A stretch of DNA of 64,000 nucleotides from Haloimpatiens sp. FM7315 (GCA_041861885.1 JBGVUE010000001.1:124001-188000); one strand, 5' to 3'. Shown: positions 8,713 to 19,109, counted from the stretch's first letter. The notes: generated from the sequence alone by a model not told the origin. A program made the numbers and translations.

Positions 8713-9000
8713 ATGAGAAAATATGAAACTTTATTCATATTACACCCATCACTAGAAGAAGAGGCAGTAACTGCTAATATCGAAAAGTTTAAGGGTGTTA
8801 TTGAGAATGAAGGAGGACAAATAGATAACGTTGATGTTTGGGGTAAAAGAAAGCTTGCTTTCGAAATCGCTAAAGTTAACGAAGGAACATATGTCCTTGT
8901 AAACTTCTCTTCAGAATCAGAATTACCAAAAGAATTAGATAGAAACTTCAGAATATCTGACAGTGTTATAAGACACTTAATCGTTAATCAAGAAAACTAG
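8713..9000 (+). CDS. rpsF: 30S ribosomal protein S6
   Basis: 95 residues beginning MRKYETLFILHPSLEEE, the S6 ferredoxin-like fold, with the DVWGKRKLAFEI strand typical of the family. GGGAGGAGGTG precedes; ATG 8713 is chosen over GTG 8704 because of spacing. First gene of rpsF-ssb-rpsR. Confidence 0.97.
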   Translation: MRKYETLFILHPSLEEEAVTANIEKFKGVIENEGGQIDNVDVWGKRKLAFEIAKVNEGTYVLVNFSSESELPKELDRNFRISDSVIRHLIVNQEN

Positions 9001-9012
9001 GTGGTGTTTTAA

Positions 9013-9468
9013 TTGAATAGGGTTGTATTGATTGGAAGATTAGTAAAAGACCCAGAACTAAAGTTCCTTCCAAGCACTGGAACAGCAGTGGCTACTTTTA
9101 ATATTGCCGTAGATAGAAGGTTTAAATCCCAAAATCAACAGCAAGAAGCGGATTTTATTCCCATAGTAGTGTGGGGGAAACAAGCTGAGTCAACTGCAAA
9201 TTATATGAGTAAAGGTAAACTCATAGGAATTAGTGGAAGAATTCAGACAAGAAGTTACGATGCCAAAGATGGTTCAAGAAGATACGTAACAGAAGTTGTT
9301 GCAGATGAAGTCCAATTCCTTGAATGGGGAGGCGGAAATAAATCTAGTGTGTCAGGTAATAATTCTGAGTATAATAACTCTTTTGATTCTTTCCAAGCAG
9401 GAGGGAAGAAAGAGGATAGTTTTGACGAGGATATAACGCCAATAGATGATGCGGATATCCCATTCTAA
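9013..9468 (+). CDS. ssb: Single-stranded DNA-binding protein
   Basis: 151 residues: OB fold (MNRVVLIGRLVKDPELKF) to about residue 110, then a flexible Gly/Ser/Asn-rich linker and the acidic tip DDADIPF that recruits partner proteins. TTG start after AGGTGGTG. Lies between rpsF and rpsR as in most Firmicutes. Confidence 0.97.
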   Translation: MNRVVLIGRLVKDPELKFLPSTGTAVATFNIAVDRRFKSQNQQQEADFIPIVVWGKQAESTANYMSKGKLIGISGRIQTRSYDAKDGSRRYVTEVVADEVQFLEWGGGNKSSVSGNNSEYNNSFDSFQAGGKKEDSFDEDITPIDDADIPF

Positions 9469-9494
9469 TTTAAAAGGTAAGGAGGGTTTTGAAG

Positions 9495-9732
9495 ATGATG
9501 AACGAACGTGGTAAAAAAACTAAAAGAAGAAGAAAAAGTTTGTGCTTTCTGTGCTGATAAGACTAAAACAATAGATTACAAAGATATAAATACTCTTAAA
9601 AAGTACATAACAGAAAGAGGTAAGATTCTTCCAAGAAGAATTTCTGGAAACTGTGCTAAACATCAAAGAGAGTTAACTATTGCTATAAAGAGAGCAAGAA
9701 ACATAGCTTTACTACCATTTACTACAGAATAG
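9495..9732 (+). CDS. rpsR: 30S ribosomal protein S18 (one frameshift in this sequence)
   Basis: Full S18 begins at ATG 9495 or 9498 behind GGAGGG with [12 protein letters not shown], then shifts frame in the A5 run 9533-9537 into KVCAFCADK...[17 protein letters not shown]...ALLPFTTE. One base too many in the run restores an unbroken protein of about 78 residues. As S18 is needed for the ribosome, the extra base is almost surely a sequencing error. The GTG at 9508 would give a protein without the native start and should not be used. Confidence 0.93.
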
Positions 9733-9740
9733 TAAAATTA

Positions 9741-9770
9741 ACAGCACCTATTGGTGCTGTTTTTATTTTA
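9741..9770 (+). terminator. Intrinsic terminator of rpsF-ssb-rpsR
   Basis: Stem ACAGCACC/GGTGCTGT with a 4-nt loop, then TTTTTATTTTA. Confidence 0.95.
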
Positions 9771-9843
9771 TTTATTTAAGTTGCATAAATACTTATAAAT
9801 AACTAAAATATAATATATAGGTAAGAAAGGGGATGGTATTATT

Positions 9844-10161
9844 ATGAAGAAGGATGATTTTAATATAATGAGCAATATTAAAATCATAGAGACATTAAAA
9901 GCAGATTTGCTTTGTGTAATCGGGAATTTTTTCAAAATTCTTACGAAAGGCAGTAATGTGGCACAGGATGCTATATTAAGTTGTATTTCAGGAGCTATAA
10001 TAATACTTTATATTTTGGCAGATAGACTTGGGTATTCCTTTATTTCGGTAGATGAAGAGGTAAAAAACAAATTAAAAGTAGGTATAATAGAGGAAGATGA
10101 AATAGAAAAGGATGGCAAAGATTTAAGTAGATTATATAATCATTTAAAGGAAAGAGAATAA
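9844..10161 (+). CDS. MazG-like family protein
   Basis: 105 residues, mostly helical, with the block NIKIIETLKADLLCVIGNFF and a central segment ending in ILADRLG. Clostridial proteins in this position, between rpsR and the DUF2232 gene, are annotated MazG-like, although the acidic metal-binding signature of true MazG pyrophosphatases is weak here. Function not established. ATG after AAAGGGGATGG; first gene of the operon running to dnaB. Confidence 0.65.
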   Translation: MKKDDFNIMSNIKIIETLKADLLCVIGNFFKILTKGSNVAQDAILSCISGAIIILYILADRLGYSFISVDEEVKNKLKVGIIEEDEIEKDGKDLSRLYNHLKERE

Positions 10162-10171
10162 GGGTGTTAAT

Positions 10172-11156
10172 ATGAGAAATGATAAAGTGAGAACAAAATC
10201 TTTAATTGAGGCGGCAGTATTATCAGCTATTATTGTTGTAGTAATGGTATTAAGTATGTATGTTCCGTTTTTTGAAATTATAGGGATAGCCATTTCTCCT
10301 ATAATTATATGTATTTTATATATAAAGCATGGTTTTAAATTTACAACTTTATCTATAGTTGTGAGTTTCACGCTATTGGTTATTTTGACAAATGTGGTTT
10401 ATGCAGCTACTTTTCTAATTATTAATGCTATTCCTGGTATTTGCCTTGGATACTGCATTAAAACAAAAGAGTGCTGTAGCTACAGTAATAATTGTAGCTG
10501 TAATTTACGTAATAGTTATAGCAGCATCTACTTATATAGTTAGTTATATAACATATAATGATGGCATTTTTGGGGTAGTAAATAAATTCGTTTTAGAATA
10601 CAAAGAAGTGTTAAATGAGACTATGGAACAATATCAAAAAATGGGCGTAAGTGCTGACAAAATAGAAATAATCAAACAAAGTAATAGTCAGTTAACAAGT
10701 GAATTAATATTAAACATGTTACCTAGCTGTCTTTCAATAATATCTATTATTCTTTCCTTTTCTGTTTACAAGATATTATATTCAGTATTAAAAAAATTAA
10801 AGATTCAAATTAACCCAATGAAAGATTTTAACAAATGGCATTTAGATGATAAAATAACAGCTTTGATAATAGGATTTATTGCAATAAGTATAATAATGAA
10901 TTCGAAAAAACTATATGGAGCAGAAACTTTATTGTATACTGCATTTAATCTTGGAAAGCTTATTTTTGTTGTATTTGGAATTGCGTTAATTTCTGATGTG
11001 TTAAGTGGAAGATATAAACTGTCTAAGACAATTGTTTTTATAATTGTTTTAGTGAGCCTAGTTTTTAAAGCAGATATAATATATCTCATTATAGGTATAA
11101 TAGATAGTGTAATTAATTTTAGGAAGATTAAAGAGAATTTCCAAGGAAATAAATAA
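10172..11156 (+). CDS. DUF2232 (YybS-like) membrane protein (one frameshift in this sequence)
   Basis: About 328-residue polytopic membrane protein. It starts with MRNDKVRTKSLIEAAVLSAI and has roughly eight hydrophobic helices in pairs around a charged central loop (NETMEQYQKMG). The frame changes in the A4 run 10465-10468; removing one A joins the two halves through IKTKSAVATV. DUF2232/YybS is the usual partner upstream of gdpP and rplI in Firmicutes; molecular role unknown. Confidence 0.85.
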
Positions 11157-11176
11157 GATTTAGTAGAGGAGTAGGT

Positions 11177-13156
11177 ATGAAAGTTAAGCGTGGTAATTCC
11201 ATGTCAAAAGAAGATTTTTTGTTTATGACAATATATGCAGTATCGACCTTAATTCTTTGGTTTTACAATGTACGTTTAGGCTTTGTGATGACTTGCTTTT
11301 ATGTTGTTGTGGCTTTTTCTAAAATTAAAAAAGTTAAACTAAGTGGAGAGGAATGGAAGAAGCTTCAGATGCTTTCCTCAAAAGTAGACATAGCAGGTCA
11401 AAACAATTTGGTTAAGTTGCCAATACCCGTGCTTATAGTAAGTGAAGAGGGAAACATATTCTGGTATAATGAAAAATTTCATAAAGTTATAAAAGATGAA
11501 GAAATACTTGGCAAGGATATAAAAACTGTTGGAAAAGAACTAGAGGTAAGAAGTATTTTAGAAGATAAGATAGATACTTTTTCTTATGTAAAGGTAAACG
11601 ATAAATTTTATGATGTAAATGCAAGTGTTGTAAACATAAGTGAGAGTGAAGATAAAGAGTCTATAATTATACTCTATTTTATAGATGTGTCTGAAAAATA
11701 TGCATTCTTTAATGAAATTGAAGAAAGCAAAGAATCCATAATACTTATAGAAGTGGATAATTTAGAAGAAGTTATAAAAAACACAGAGGAAGATAAAAGA
11801 CCTTTTTTAATGGCTGAAATAGAGAAGACTATAAATAATTATGGCCAAAATTTAAATGCTATGATTGAAAAGTATTCTTCAAATAGATATGTTTTATCTG
11901 TTCAAAATAAATATATTAGTGTGGAAATGGACAAAAAATTTGATATACTAGATCATATAAGAGATTTGACCATAGGAAATAAGTTATCAGCTACTTTAAG
12001 CATAGGGGTAGGTACTAATGGTGGTACACCTCAAAATAACCATAAATATGCTATGGCAGCTATTGATTTAGCCTTAGGTAGAGGTGGAGATCAGGCAGTA
12101 GTTAAGAATAAAGATAGATTGTTTTTCTATGGAGGTAAAACAAAAGAAATTGAAAAAAGAACAAAAGTTAGAGCAAGAGTTATAGGTCATGCACTTTTAG
12201 AACTTATAAAAGAGAGTGACAATATAATAATAATGGGACATATAAATCCAGATCTAGATTGTTTTGGAGCAGCTATAGGAATAAACAGTGTAGTAAAAAT
12301 GTTTAATAAAAAGTGTAATATTGTTTTAGATAAGGTTAACAGTGGAATTAAAGTAATATATAATGTTTTTAAAGGGCTTGAAGAGTATGAGGGTACTTTT
12401 ATTACTTCTGAGTCAGCTAAAAGACAAATAACAGAGGGAACACTTCTTATATTAGTTGATGTACATGGAATAGACTATGTTCAAAACAAGGAAATAGCTC
12501 AAATAAGTGATAGAATAGTAATAATAGATCATCACAGAAAAGGTGCAAACTATATAAGAAAAAATATATTAAGCTATATAGAAACCTATGCTTCATCTAC
12601 TTCTGAATTAATAACTGAAATGCTTCAGTATATGGTAGATAATCCTAAACTTAAAGTAGAAGAAGCAGAAGCTCTTTTGGCAGGAATATGTGTAGATACG
12701 AAGAATTTTTATTTCAAAACTGGTGTTAGAACTTTTGAAGCAGCAGCTTTTCTAAGGAGAGCAGGTGCTGACACTATAGAGATAAAAAAATTATTTTCAA
12801 ATGATTTAGACAAATACCTAAAAAGAGCAGAAATAATTAAGTCTGCAAAGGTTAGTTTGAATATAGCTATAGCTATTTGCCCTGAAGATATTAATGATAC
12901 AATAATAGCAGCTCAAGCAGCAGACGAACTTTTAAATATTACTGGTATAAAGGCATCTTTTGTGCTTGTTCAAAAGAATAATGAAGTATTTATAAGTGGA
13001 AGATCTCTTGGGGATATTAATGTTCAAGTGATATTAGAAAGACTAGGAGGCGGAGGTCATATAACTATGGCTGGAGTTAGGCTTATAGATACTAGTATTC
13101 AGAAAGTTTATCAAAAATTACAAAGTGAAATTACAAAGTATCTTAAAGGAGAGTGA
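11177..13156 (+). CDS. gdpP: c-di-AMP phosphodiesterase GdpP
   Basis: 659 residues with the full GdpP layout: two N-terminal membrane helices (about 13-50), a PAS-like domain (about 75-155), a degenerate GGDEF domain (GRGGDQAVVK instead of GGDEF), a DHH domain (GHINPDLDCFGAA, then VDVHG and IIDHHRKG) and a C-terminal DHHA1 domain ending GGGGHITMAG. Hydrolyses c-di-AMP to pApA at the membrane, affecting osmotic and wall homeostasis. Sits in the expected place between DUF2232 and rplI; its stop is 7 nt from rplI. Confidence 0.96.
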   Translation: MKVKRGNSMSKEDFLFMTIYAVSTLILWFYNVRLGFVMTCFYVVVAFSKIKKVKLSGEEWKKLQMLSSKVDIAGQNNLVKLPIPVLIVSEEGNIFWYNEKFHKVIKDEEILGKDIKTVGKELEVRSILEDKIDTFSYVKVNDKFYDVNASVVNISESEDKESIIILYFIDVSEKYAFFNEIEESKESIILIEVDNLEEVIKNTEEDKRPFLMAEIEKTINNYGQNLNAMIEKYSSNRYVLSVQNKYISVEMDKKFDILDHIRDLTIGNKLSATLSIGVGTNGGTPQNNHKYAMAAIDLALGRGGDQAVVKNKDRLFFYGGKTKEIEKRTKVRARVIGHALLELIKESDNIIIMGHINPDLDCFGAAIGINSVVKMFNKKCNIVLDKVNSGIKVIYNVFKGLEEYEGTFITSESAKRQITEGTLLILVDVHGIDYVQNKEIAQISDRIVIIDHHRKGANYIRKNILSYIETYASSTSELITEMLQYMVDNPKLKVEEAEALLAGICVDTKNFYFKTGVRTFEAAAFLRRAGADTIEIKKLFSNDLDKYLKRAEIIKSAKVSLNIAIAICPEDINDTIIAAQAADELLNITGIKASFVLVQKNNEVFISGRSLGDINVQVILERLGGGGHITMAGVRLIDTSIQKVYQKLQSEITKYLKGE

Positions 13157-13162
13157 CACATA

Positions 13163-13604
13163 ATGAAGGTTATATTATTAAAGGATGTTAAAGCACTAGG
13201 AAAAGCAGGAGATGTAGTTAATACATCTGATGGATATGCAAGAAACTTTTGTTTCCTAAAAATCTTGCAAAAGAAGCTACAGAGGGAAATGTTAAATCAC
13301 TAAATTTAAGAAAAGAAGCTGAGAGAAAAAGAAAAACTGAAGAAATGGAAAAAGCTCAAAAATTAGCAGCTGAACTTAAGGGTAAAGAGGTTAAAATATC
13401 AGTTAAAGTTGGAGAAAATGGAAGGCTTTTGGAGCTATAACAAGTAAAGATATTAAAGATGCTATGAAAGAGCAATGTAATATAGATGTGGATAAGAAGA
13501 AAATTATTTCTGAAGCAATAAAACAAGAAGGAACATATGAAGTTGAAGTTAAATTATATCCAGAAGTATCAACAAAAATTAAGGTTGTTGTTACTTCAAT
13601 TTAG
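13163..13604 (+). CDS. rplI: 50S ribosomal protein L9 (two frameshifts in this sequence)
   Basis: L9 runs from ATG 13163 ([19 protein letters not shown]...GYARNF) to TAG 13604. It changes frame twice, in the T4 runs 13247-13250 and 13427-13430. Adding one T to each gives a single product of about 148 residues with the usual central helix ([18 protein letters not shown]) and C-terminal domain ([19 protein letters not shown]). Binds 23S rRNA near the L1 stalk. The breaks are homopolymer shortenings, probably sequencing errors. Confidence 0.93.
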
Positions 13605-13667
13605 CAAAATTGAAGGGAGGAAAGGGGCTCGTTTAAGGAAATTATTTTCTAGGGCTCCTATTTAGAG

Positions 13668-15557
13668 TTGACAAAGCAGATGAGTAATAGTAACTTACTA
13701 GAATTAAAATTTGATATTTCTGTAACAGAACACGTAGATATACTAGAACAAATAATGAGAAATTCCTTGGAAAAAGGAACAATAAAATCTAGGATAATAA
13801 AATACAAGTTAGATAGATACATTAACAGTAAAAATGAATTAGAAAAATTATATGCAATAAATAGAATAATTACTGACGGAAAAGGCATAGACAGAGTTCC
13901 TACAAAGGACAATATAGAGGAAGTTATATCAAAAACTGAAGATAGCATATCAGAGATATTAGCTAAAAGGTATATTCAAAATAACATAGAAAAAGAAATT
14001 GAAAAACTATTAATTGAAAAGCAAGATAATTTCATGGACGAGATGAGATTAAGTGTTATTAAAAAGAAGAAAGGTCCAGAAAACTCAAAGACTTTAAAAA
14101 AATATGAGGAACTTAAAAGTTTAAGTGAGAGAAAGAAGTCCAAAAACATTCAAAGACTTTTAAGACCAGAGAGTTTTTCAGAAATTATAGGTCAAGAGAG
14201 AGCTATAAAATCGCTTATGTCTAAAATAGCTTCACCTTATCCTCAGCATGTTATATTATACGGACCTCCTGGAGTTGGGAAAACATCAGCTGCAAGATTA
14301 GCTCTACAAAGGGCTACAGAGCTTAAGTATACTCCTTTTGATGATAAATCAAAATTTGTAGAAGTAGATGGAACAACACTTAGATGGGATCCTCGTGAAA
14401 TAACAAATCCTCTTTTAGGTTCAGTACATGATCCTATATACCAAGGAAGTAAAAGAGATCTTGCGGAAACTGGTATACCAGAACCAAAACCAGGTCTTGT
14501 AACAGAGGCTCATGGTGGGGTTTTGTTTATTGATGAAATAGGTGAACTTGATAATATACTTCAGAATAAACTTCTTAAAGTATTAGAAGACAAAAAAGTT
14601 GAGTTTTCATCTTCTTATTACGATCCAGACGATGAAAATACTCCAAAATATATAAAGTATTTATTTGAAAATGGAGCACCAGCTGATTTTGTTTTAATTG
14701 GAGCTACAACTAGAGAGCCTTCAGAAATAAATCCAGCTTTAAGGTCAAGATGTGTTGAGGTTTATTTTGAGCCTTTATCTAAAAGTGATTTAGAAAAAAT
14801 AGTTTTAGATGCAGCTAAAAAGCTTAACGTAAAGCTACAAGAGGGTGCGGCTGAACTTATAAGTAGATACACTATTGAAGGTAGAAAAGCTGTAAATATA
14901 CTATCAGATGCCTATGGATATGTATTATATAACAAGGATCAAAAAGAAGATAAAGTAGAAATTTCCATAAAAGATGTTGAAGAGATAATCTCAATTGGAA
15001 GGCTTATTCCCTACGAAAAACCTGTGGAATTAGATAGTAAAGAAGTAGGCCATATAAATGGACTTGGAGTAGCCGGATATATAGGATCTGTTATTGAAAT
15101 AGAGGCAGCAGTTTTTGAAGCTAAGGAAAAAGGTAAGGGAACCATAAGATTTAATGATACAGCAGGTTCTATGGCTAAAGATTCTGTGTTTAATGCAGCT
15201 TCTGTTATAAGAAAATTAACAGATAAAGATATAAAAGATTATGATATACATGTTAACGCTATAGGCGGAGGTAAAATAGATGGACCTTCAGCAGGTTCTG
15301 CTATAACTGCTTGCATAGTAAGTGCTCTTTTAAATAAGCCTATAAGACAAGATATAGCAGTTACAGGAGAAATATCTCTTAGAGGTACGGTTAAACCAGT
15401 TGGAGGCATTTTTGAAAAGATATTTGGCGCTAGAAGAAAGGGCATAAAAAGAGTTATTATTCCAAAGGAAAATTTAAGTGAAGTTCCTCTAGGACTTGAA
15501 GATATTGAAGTAAAATCAGTAGAAAACATAGAAGAGTTATTAAAATTAGTATTTTAG
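13668..15557 (+). CDS. lonC: Lon-family ATP-dependent protease LonC (spore-former type)
   Basis: 629 residues: helical N-terminal domain, AAA+ module with Walker A GPPGVGKT and Walker B LFIDEIGEL, and a C-terminal Lon protease domain with the Ser/Lys dyad in DGPSAGSA and KPVGGIFEKI. It has the large insertion typical of LonC/LonB clostridial enzymes. Degrades proteins in the cytosol, often in the sporulation programme. The TTG at 13668 is the first in-frame start but has no well-spaced ribosome site; the true N-terminus is uncertain. Between rplI and dnaB. Confidence 0.92.
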   Translation: MTKQMSNSNLLELKFDISVTEHVDILEQIMRNSLEKGTIKSRIIKYKLDRYINSKNELEKLYAINRIITDGKGIDRVPTKDNIEEVISKTEDSISEILAKRYIQNNIEKEIEKLLIEKQDNFMDEMRLSVIKKKKGPENSKTLKKYEELKSLSERKKSKNIQRLLRPESFSEIIGQERAIKSLMSKIASPYPQHVILYGPPGVGKTSAARLALQRATELKYTPFDDKSKFVEVDGTTLRWDPREITNPLLGSVHDPIYQGSKRDLAETGIPEPKPGLVTEAHGGVLFIDEIGELDNILQNKLLKVLEDKKVEFSSSYYDPDDENTPKYIKYLFENGAPADFVLIGATTREPSEINPALRSRCVEVYFEPLSKSDLEKIVLDAAKKLNVKLQEGAAELISRYTIEGRKAVNILSDAYGYVLYNKDQKEDKVEISIKDVEEIISIGRLIPYEKPVELDSKEVGHINGLGVAGYIGSVIEIEAAVFEAKEKGKGTIRFNDTAGSMAKDSVFNAASVIRKLTDKDIKDYDIHVNAIGGGKIDGPSAGSAITACIVSALLNKPIRQDIAVTGEISLRGTVKPVGGIFEKIFGARRKGIKRVIIPKENLSEVPLGLEDIEVKSVENIEELLKLVF

Positions 15558-15577
15558 ATAGTTAAGGAGAATAGTTT

Positions 15578-16912
15578 ATGGAAATGCCTCTTAGAGTAAT
15601 GCCCCACAATATTGAAGCGGAGCAGGCAGTAATAGGTTCTATGCTTATAGATAAATCCTCTATAGCGGAGGCTACAGAGACTTTAAAAAGTGAAGATTTT
15701 TATAAAGATGCTCATAAAATAATATTTTCTTCTATATATGAATTATTTCAAAAGGATACCCCTATTGATATGATAACTCTTATAGAACATTTAAGAGCTA
15801 ATGACAGACTAGAGGGCTGTGGGGGAGTATCATATATATCAGAAATAAGTGCATCAGTGCCTACTACGGTAAATGTATCTTCACACATTAAGATAGTAAA
15901 AGATAAGTCAACTTTAAGAAAACTTATAAAATCCTCTACAGAAATAATTGAAGAAAGTTATAAAAACCAAGATGAAGTAGAAAATGTTATTGACATTGCA
16001 GAGCAAAAAATATTTAATATAGCAGAAAATAAGACTACTAGCGATTTTGAACCTATGAATGTGGTTTTAGAAAGAGGATTTTTAGAAATAGAAAGACTTT
16101 TTAACAACAAAGGTGAGATAACAGGAGTTCCTACGGGGTTTCCAGAGTTAGATGGAAAAACTTCAGGATTTCAAAAAGGTGATATGATTTTGATTGCGGC
16201 AAGACCATCTATGGGTAAAACTACTTTTGCCCTTAATTTAGCACAGTATGCTGCTTTAAGAGGTGGCAAAAGTGTAGCTATGTTTTCTCTTGAAATGTCA
16301 AAGGAGCAGCTAGCCTATAAGCTTTTATGTGCAGAAGCTAATGTTGATATGTTAAAGCTTAGGACGGGTGATCTAGAAGACAAGGACTGGGAAAATATTG
16401 CTAAAGCTTCAGGACCTTTGGCTGCTGCAAAAATCTATATAGATGATACTGCTGGAGTTTCAGTTATGGAAATGAGATCTAAATGCAGAAGACTTAAAAT
16501 AGAGCATGGAATAGATCTAATAGTTGTAGACTATTTACAGCTTATGAGTGGAAGCAGTAGATCTGAAAGTAGACAGCAGGAAGTATCTGAGATATCAAGA
16601 TCTATAAAAGCCTTGGCAAAGGAGATGCAATGTCCTGTTATTGCTCTTTCACAGTTATCTCGTGCACCAGAGCAAAGGGCAGATCATAGGCCAATGCTTT
16701 CAGACCTTAGAGAGTCTGGGTCAATAGAGCAGGATGCTGACATTGTTATGTTTCTTTACAGAGATGAGTATTATAACAAAGAAACAGAGGACAAGAATGT
16801 GGCAGAATGTATAATAGCAAAACAAAGAAATGGTCCAACAGGAACTGTCAAACTAGCTTGGCTTGGACAATACAGTAAGTTTGCAAGACTTGATATTGTT
16901 CACCAAGAATAG
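15578..16912 (+). CDS. dnaB: Replicative DNA helicase DnaB (DnaC in Bacillus)
   Basis: 444 residues: N-terminal helical domain (PHNIEAEQAVIGSMLID), linker, and RecA-type motor with Walker A ARPSMGKTTFAL, Walker B LIVVDYLQLM and the arginine-finger block QRNGPTGTVKLAWL. Hexameric 5'-3' helicase of the replisome, loaded by DnaI/DnaD, which are also in this window at 47-49 kb. ATG 15578 follows AAGGAGA, 20 nt after lonC. Confidence 0.97.
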   Translation: MEMPLRVMPHNIEAEQAVIGSMLIDKSSIAEATETLKSEDFYKDAHKIIFSSIYELFQKDTPIDMITLIEHLRANDRLEGCGGVSYISEISASVPTTVNVSSHIKIVKDKSTLRKLIKSSTEIIEESYKNQDEVENVIDIAEQKIFNIAENKTTSDFEPMNVVLERGFLEIERLFNNKGEITGVPTGFPELDGKTSGFQKGDMILIAARPSMGKTTFALNLAQYAALRGGKSVAMFSLEMSKEQLAYKLLCAEANVDMLKLRTGDLEDKDWENIAKASGPLAAAKIYIDDTAGVSVMEMRSKCRRLKIEHGIDLIVVDYLQLMSGSSRSESRQQEVSEISRSIKALAKEMQCPVIALSQLSRAPEQRADHRPMLSDLRESGSIEQDADIVMFLYRDEYYNKETEDKNVAECIIAKQRNGPTGTVKLAWLGQYSKFARLDIVHQE

Positions 16913-16919
16913 TTTATTT

Positions 16920-16962
16920 ATAGCACGAATAAGCTTTCTAAGCGATTTCGTGCTATTTTATT
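16920..16962 (+). terminator. Intrinsic terminator after dnaB
   Basis: Ten-bp stem ATAGCACGAA/TTCGTGCTAT followed by TTTATT; ends the operon from 9844. Confidence 0.85.
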
Positions 16963-17002
16963 CTATAAATTAAAAGGAGGGAATCCGTTAATTACGGTTT
17001 TT

Positions 17003-17860
17003 ATGAAAAAAGGATACATATATTCTATAGTATCGGCAATTTTATTTGGAACAGCGGGACTATTTATAAAATTTGCTTATAGTACAGGATTAGATTCAAT
17101 AGGTCTTTTAACCATTCAATACATATTTGCAATAATTATAATGTTTTCTTTAATACTTATTAAAAACAAGAAAGAAATAAAGGTCAGTAGAAAATCACTT
17201 ATAAATTTAGCTATACTAGGGGTTTTTGGAAATACCTTTATGACGGTTTTTTATTACATATCTTTTGAATATTTACCAGTACCTCTTGTTACCATACTTT
17301 TATATACCTATCCTATAATGGTGTTTTTTTATTCTGTTTTATTTTCTAGGGAGAAGGTTACAACTAAAAAAATAATAGCTGTAATTATGGCTTTTTTAGG
17401 CTGTATACTTAGTCTTAATTTGTTTAATGGAACAATGAATTACTCTTTAATAGGTATAATATACGGCCTTTTATGTGCAGTTTTTTACGCATTTATGAAT
17501 ATATTTATAGAGAAGAAATTAGATAAAGTGCCCCCGTTAACCATAAATGCTTATTCTACTTTATTTTCCTTAATAGCTCTTTTAATATATAGTCCCTTAA
17601 CCTATGGTACAATAAGCAAACTAAATCTTCAGGGTATTGTAATAGTAATAATTCTTGCAGTATTTTGCGAAGTAATACCTCTAACTTTACTATATGGGGC
17701 TATAAATAGAATTGGGGCTTTAAGGGTTTCTATAATTGCAAATTTAGAAGTGCCAAGTGCTATTGTGCTTTCTTTTGTGTTTTTAAATGAAACTATTTCT
17801 ATGATTCAGATTGTTGGAATTATACTAGTTATACTGGCTGCTATGTTTATAAAGGGCTGA
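17003..17860 (+). CDS. EamA/DMT family permease
   Basis: 285 residues with ten hydrophobic helices in two EamA repeats; the first repeat opens YSIVSAILFGTAGLFIKFA and the second covers the C-terminal half with IANLEVPSAIVLSFVFLNE. A drug/metabolite-type permease in the cell membrane, substrate unknown. The ribosome site AAAGGAGGG lies about 20 nt before the ATG, farther than usual; the gap holds the small palindrome CCGTTAATTACGG, which could fold and bring the two closer. Confidence 0.88.
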   Translation: MKKGYIYSIVSAILFGTAGLFIKFAYSTGLDSIGLLTIQYIFAIIIMFSLILIKNKKEIKVSRKSLINLAILGVFGNTFMTVFYYISFEYLPVPLVTILLYTYPIMVFFYSVLFSREKVTTKKIIAVIMAFLGCILSLNLFNGTMNYSLIGIIYGLLCAVFYAFMNIFIEKKLDKVPPLTINAYSTLFSLIALLIYSPLTYGTISKLNLQGIVIVIILAVFCEVIPLTLLYGAINRIGALRVSIIANLEVPSAIVLSFVFLNETISMIQIVGIILVILAAMFIKG

Positions 17861-17869
17861 TTTTGAGCT

Positions 17870-17898
17870 TTGAAATTAATTTCTTTATATGATAAAAT
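17870..17898 (+). promoter_or_regulatory. Promoter of tRNA-Thr(CGT)
   Basis: TTGAAA (17870-17875), 17-bp spacer, TAAAAT (17893-17898), about 20 nt before the tRNA. Confidence 0.7.
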
Positions 17899-17917
17899 AT
17901 AGCAGATACAGATAAAT

Positions 17918-17993
<76 letters not shown>

Positions 17994-18020
17994 AAATATT
18001 ATAAAATAGTGAATATAGAT

Positions 18021-18052
18021 GGTTCAGACTTATTTTAGTCAGAACCTTTTTA
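18021..18052 (+). terminator. Terminator after tRNA-Thr
   Basis: Stem GGTTCAGACT/AGTCAGAACC (one mismatch), 6-nt loop, then TTTTTAAATTTTT. Confidence 0.8.
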
Positions 18053-18198
18053 AATTTTTAACTGCTAAACCTTTACAATAACTAATAAATATAATAAATC
18101 TAAAATTATTAGTTAAATATTATATAATATCAATAAATGGTTAAATATAGTATTATATTACATAACATTAAACATAGGGGATATAAAGGAGATGAATT

Positions 18199-19109
18199 AT
18201 GAATATTATTGATATTAAAGATTTAAGCAAAGAATATATTTATAAAAAAATATAAACAAAGCATTAAATAAGGTTTCTATGCAAATAAATGAAGGGGAAA
18301 TTGTAGGGCTTGTAGGACCTAATGGAGCAGGAAAAAGTACTTTAATAAAATTAATTTGTGGAATACTTATGAAAACTAGTGGTGAAATAAGTATAATGGG
18401 AAAAGATCCATTTAAGGGCAGAAAGAAGGTATGTTATGACTTAGCAGTAATGTTTGGACAAAGAACATCATTATGGTACAATATTCCAGTAAAAGAGTCA
18501 TTATATTTAGTAAGGGATATTTATAGTATTCCTAAACATGATTTTAAAATAAGATTGGATAAATATTCAAAAGTTTTGAATGTATCTGATTTATTAGATA
18601 TACCAGTCCGTAAATTGTCATTTGGACAAAAGATAAAATGTGAGCTTTTATCTATAATTTTACATAATCCTAAATTAATTATTCTCGATGAACCAACAAT
18701 AGGTTTAGATATATTATCTAAACAAAGCCTTAGAAACATATTATATGATTTTGCCCATGAAAATAAGGCCACCATATTAATTACAAGTCATGACTTAGAT
18801 GATATTCAGAAAATTTGTAATAGGATTGTTTTTATAAATAAAGGTAAATTTCAATTAAATTTGAAAAGAAATGATTTAGATAATATTTTAATTAAAACTG
18901 CAGTAATTTATGTTGATAAAAATGATGAAAATGGGGAGTTAGTAAAATCTAAATTTTATAGGGATAAATCTGAAAGTAGTTTTAAATTTGTTATGCCAGC
19001 TACTGAAGTTCAAAATTTCACGTTAAATTTATATAAGTTTGATAATAATACAAACTTTAGGAAAGAATCTCCAGGGCTTGAGGATATTTTATATGAATAC
19101 TATAAGTAA
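18199..19109 (+). CDS. ABC transporter ATP-binding protein, DUF990-type exporter (one frameshift)
   Basis: About 303 residues. ATG 18199 follows AAAGGAGATG (MNIIDIKDLSKEY); the frame changes in the A7 run 18243-18249, where one more A joins it to INKALNKVSMQINEGE. Walker A GPNGAGKST, signature LSFGQ (one residue off LSGGQ) and Walker B LIILDEPTIGLD are intact. Pairs with the two permeases downstream to form a daunorubicin/viologen-type efflux ABC transporter; its 3' end overlaps the first permease by 17 nt. Confidence 0.88.

Noticed and set aside
9508..9732. rpsR starting at GTG 9508
   Set aside because: This start only arises from the broken frame; the real ribosome site and basic N-terminus lie at 9495.
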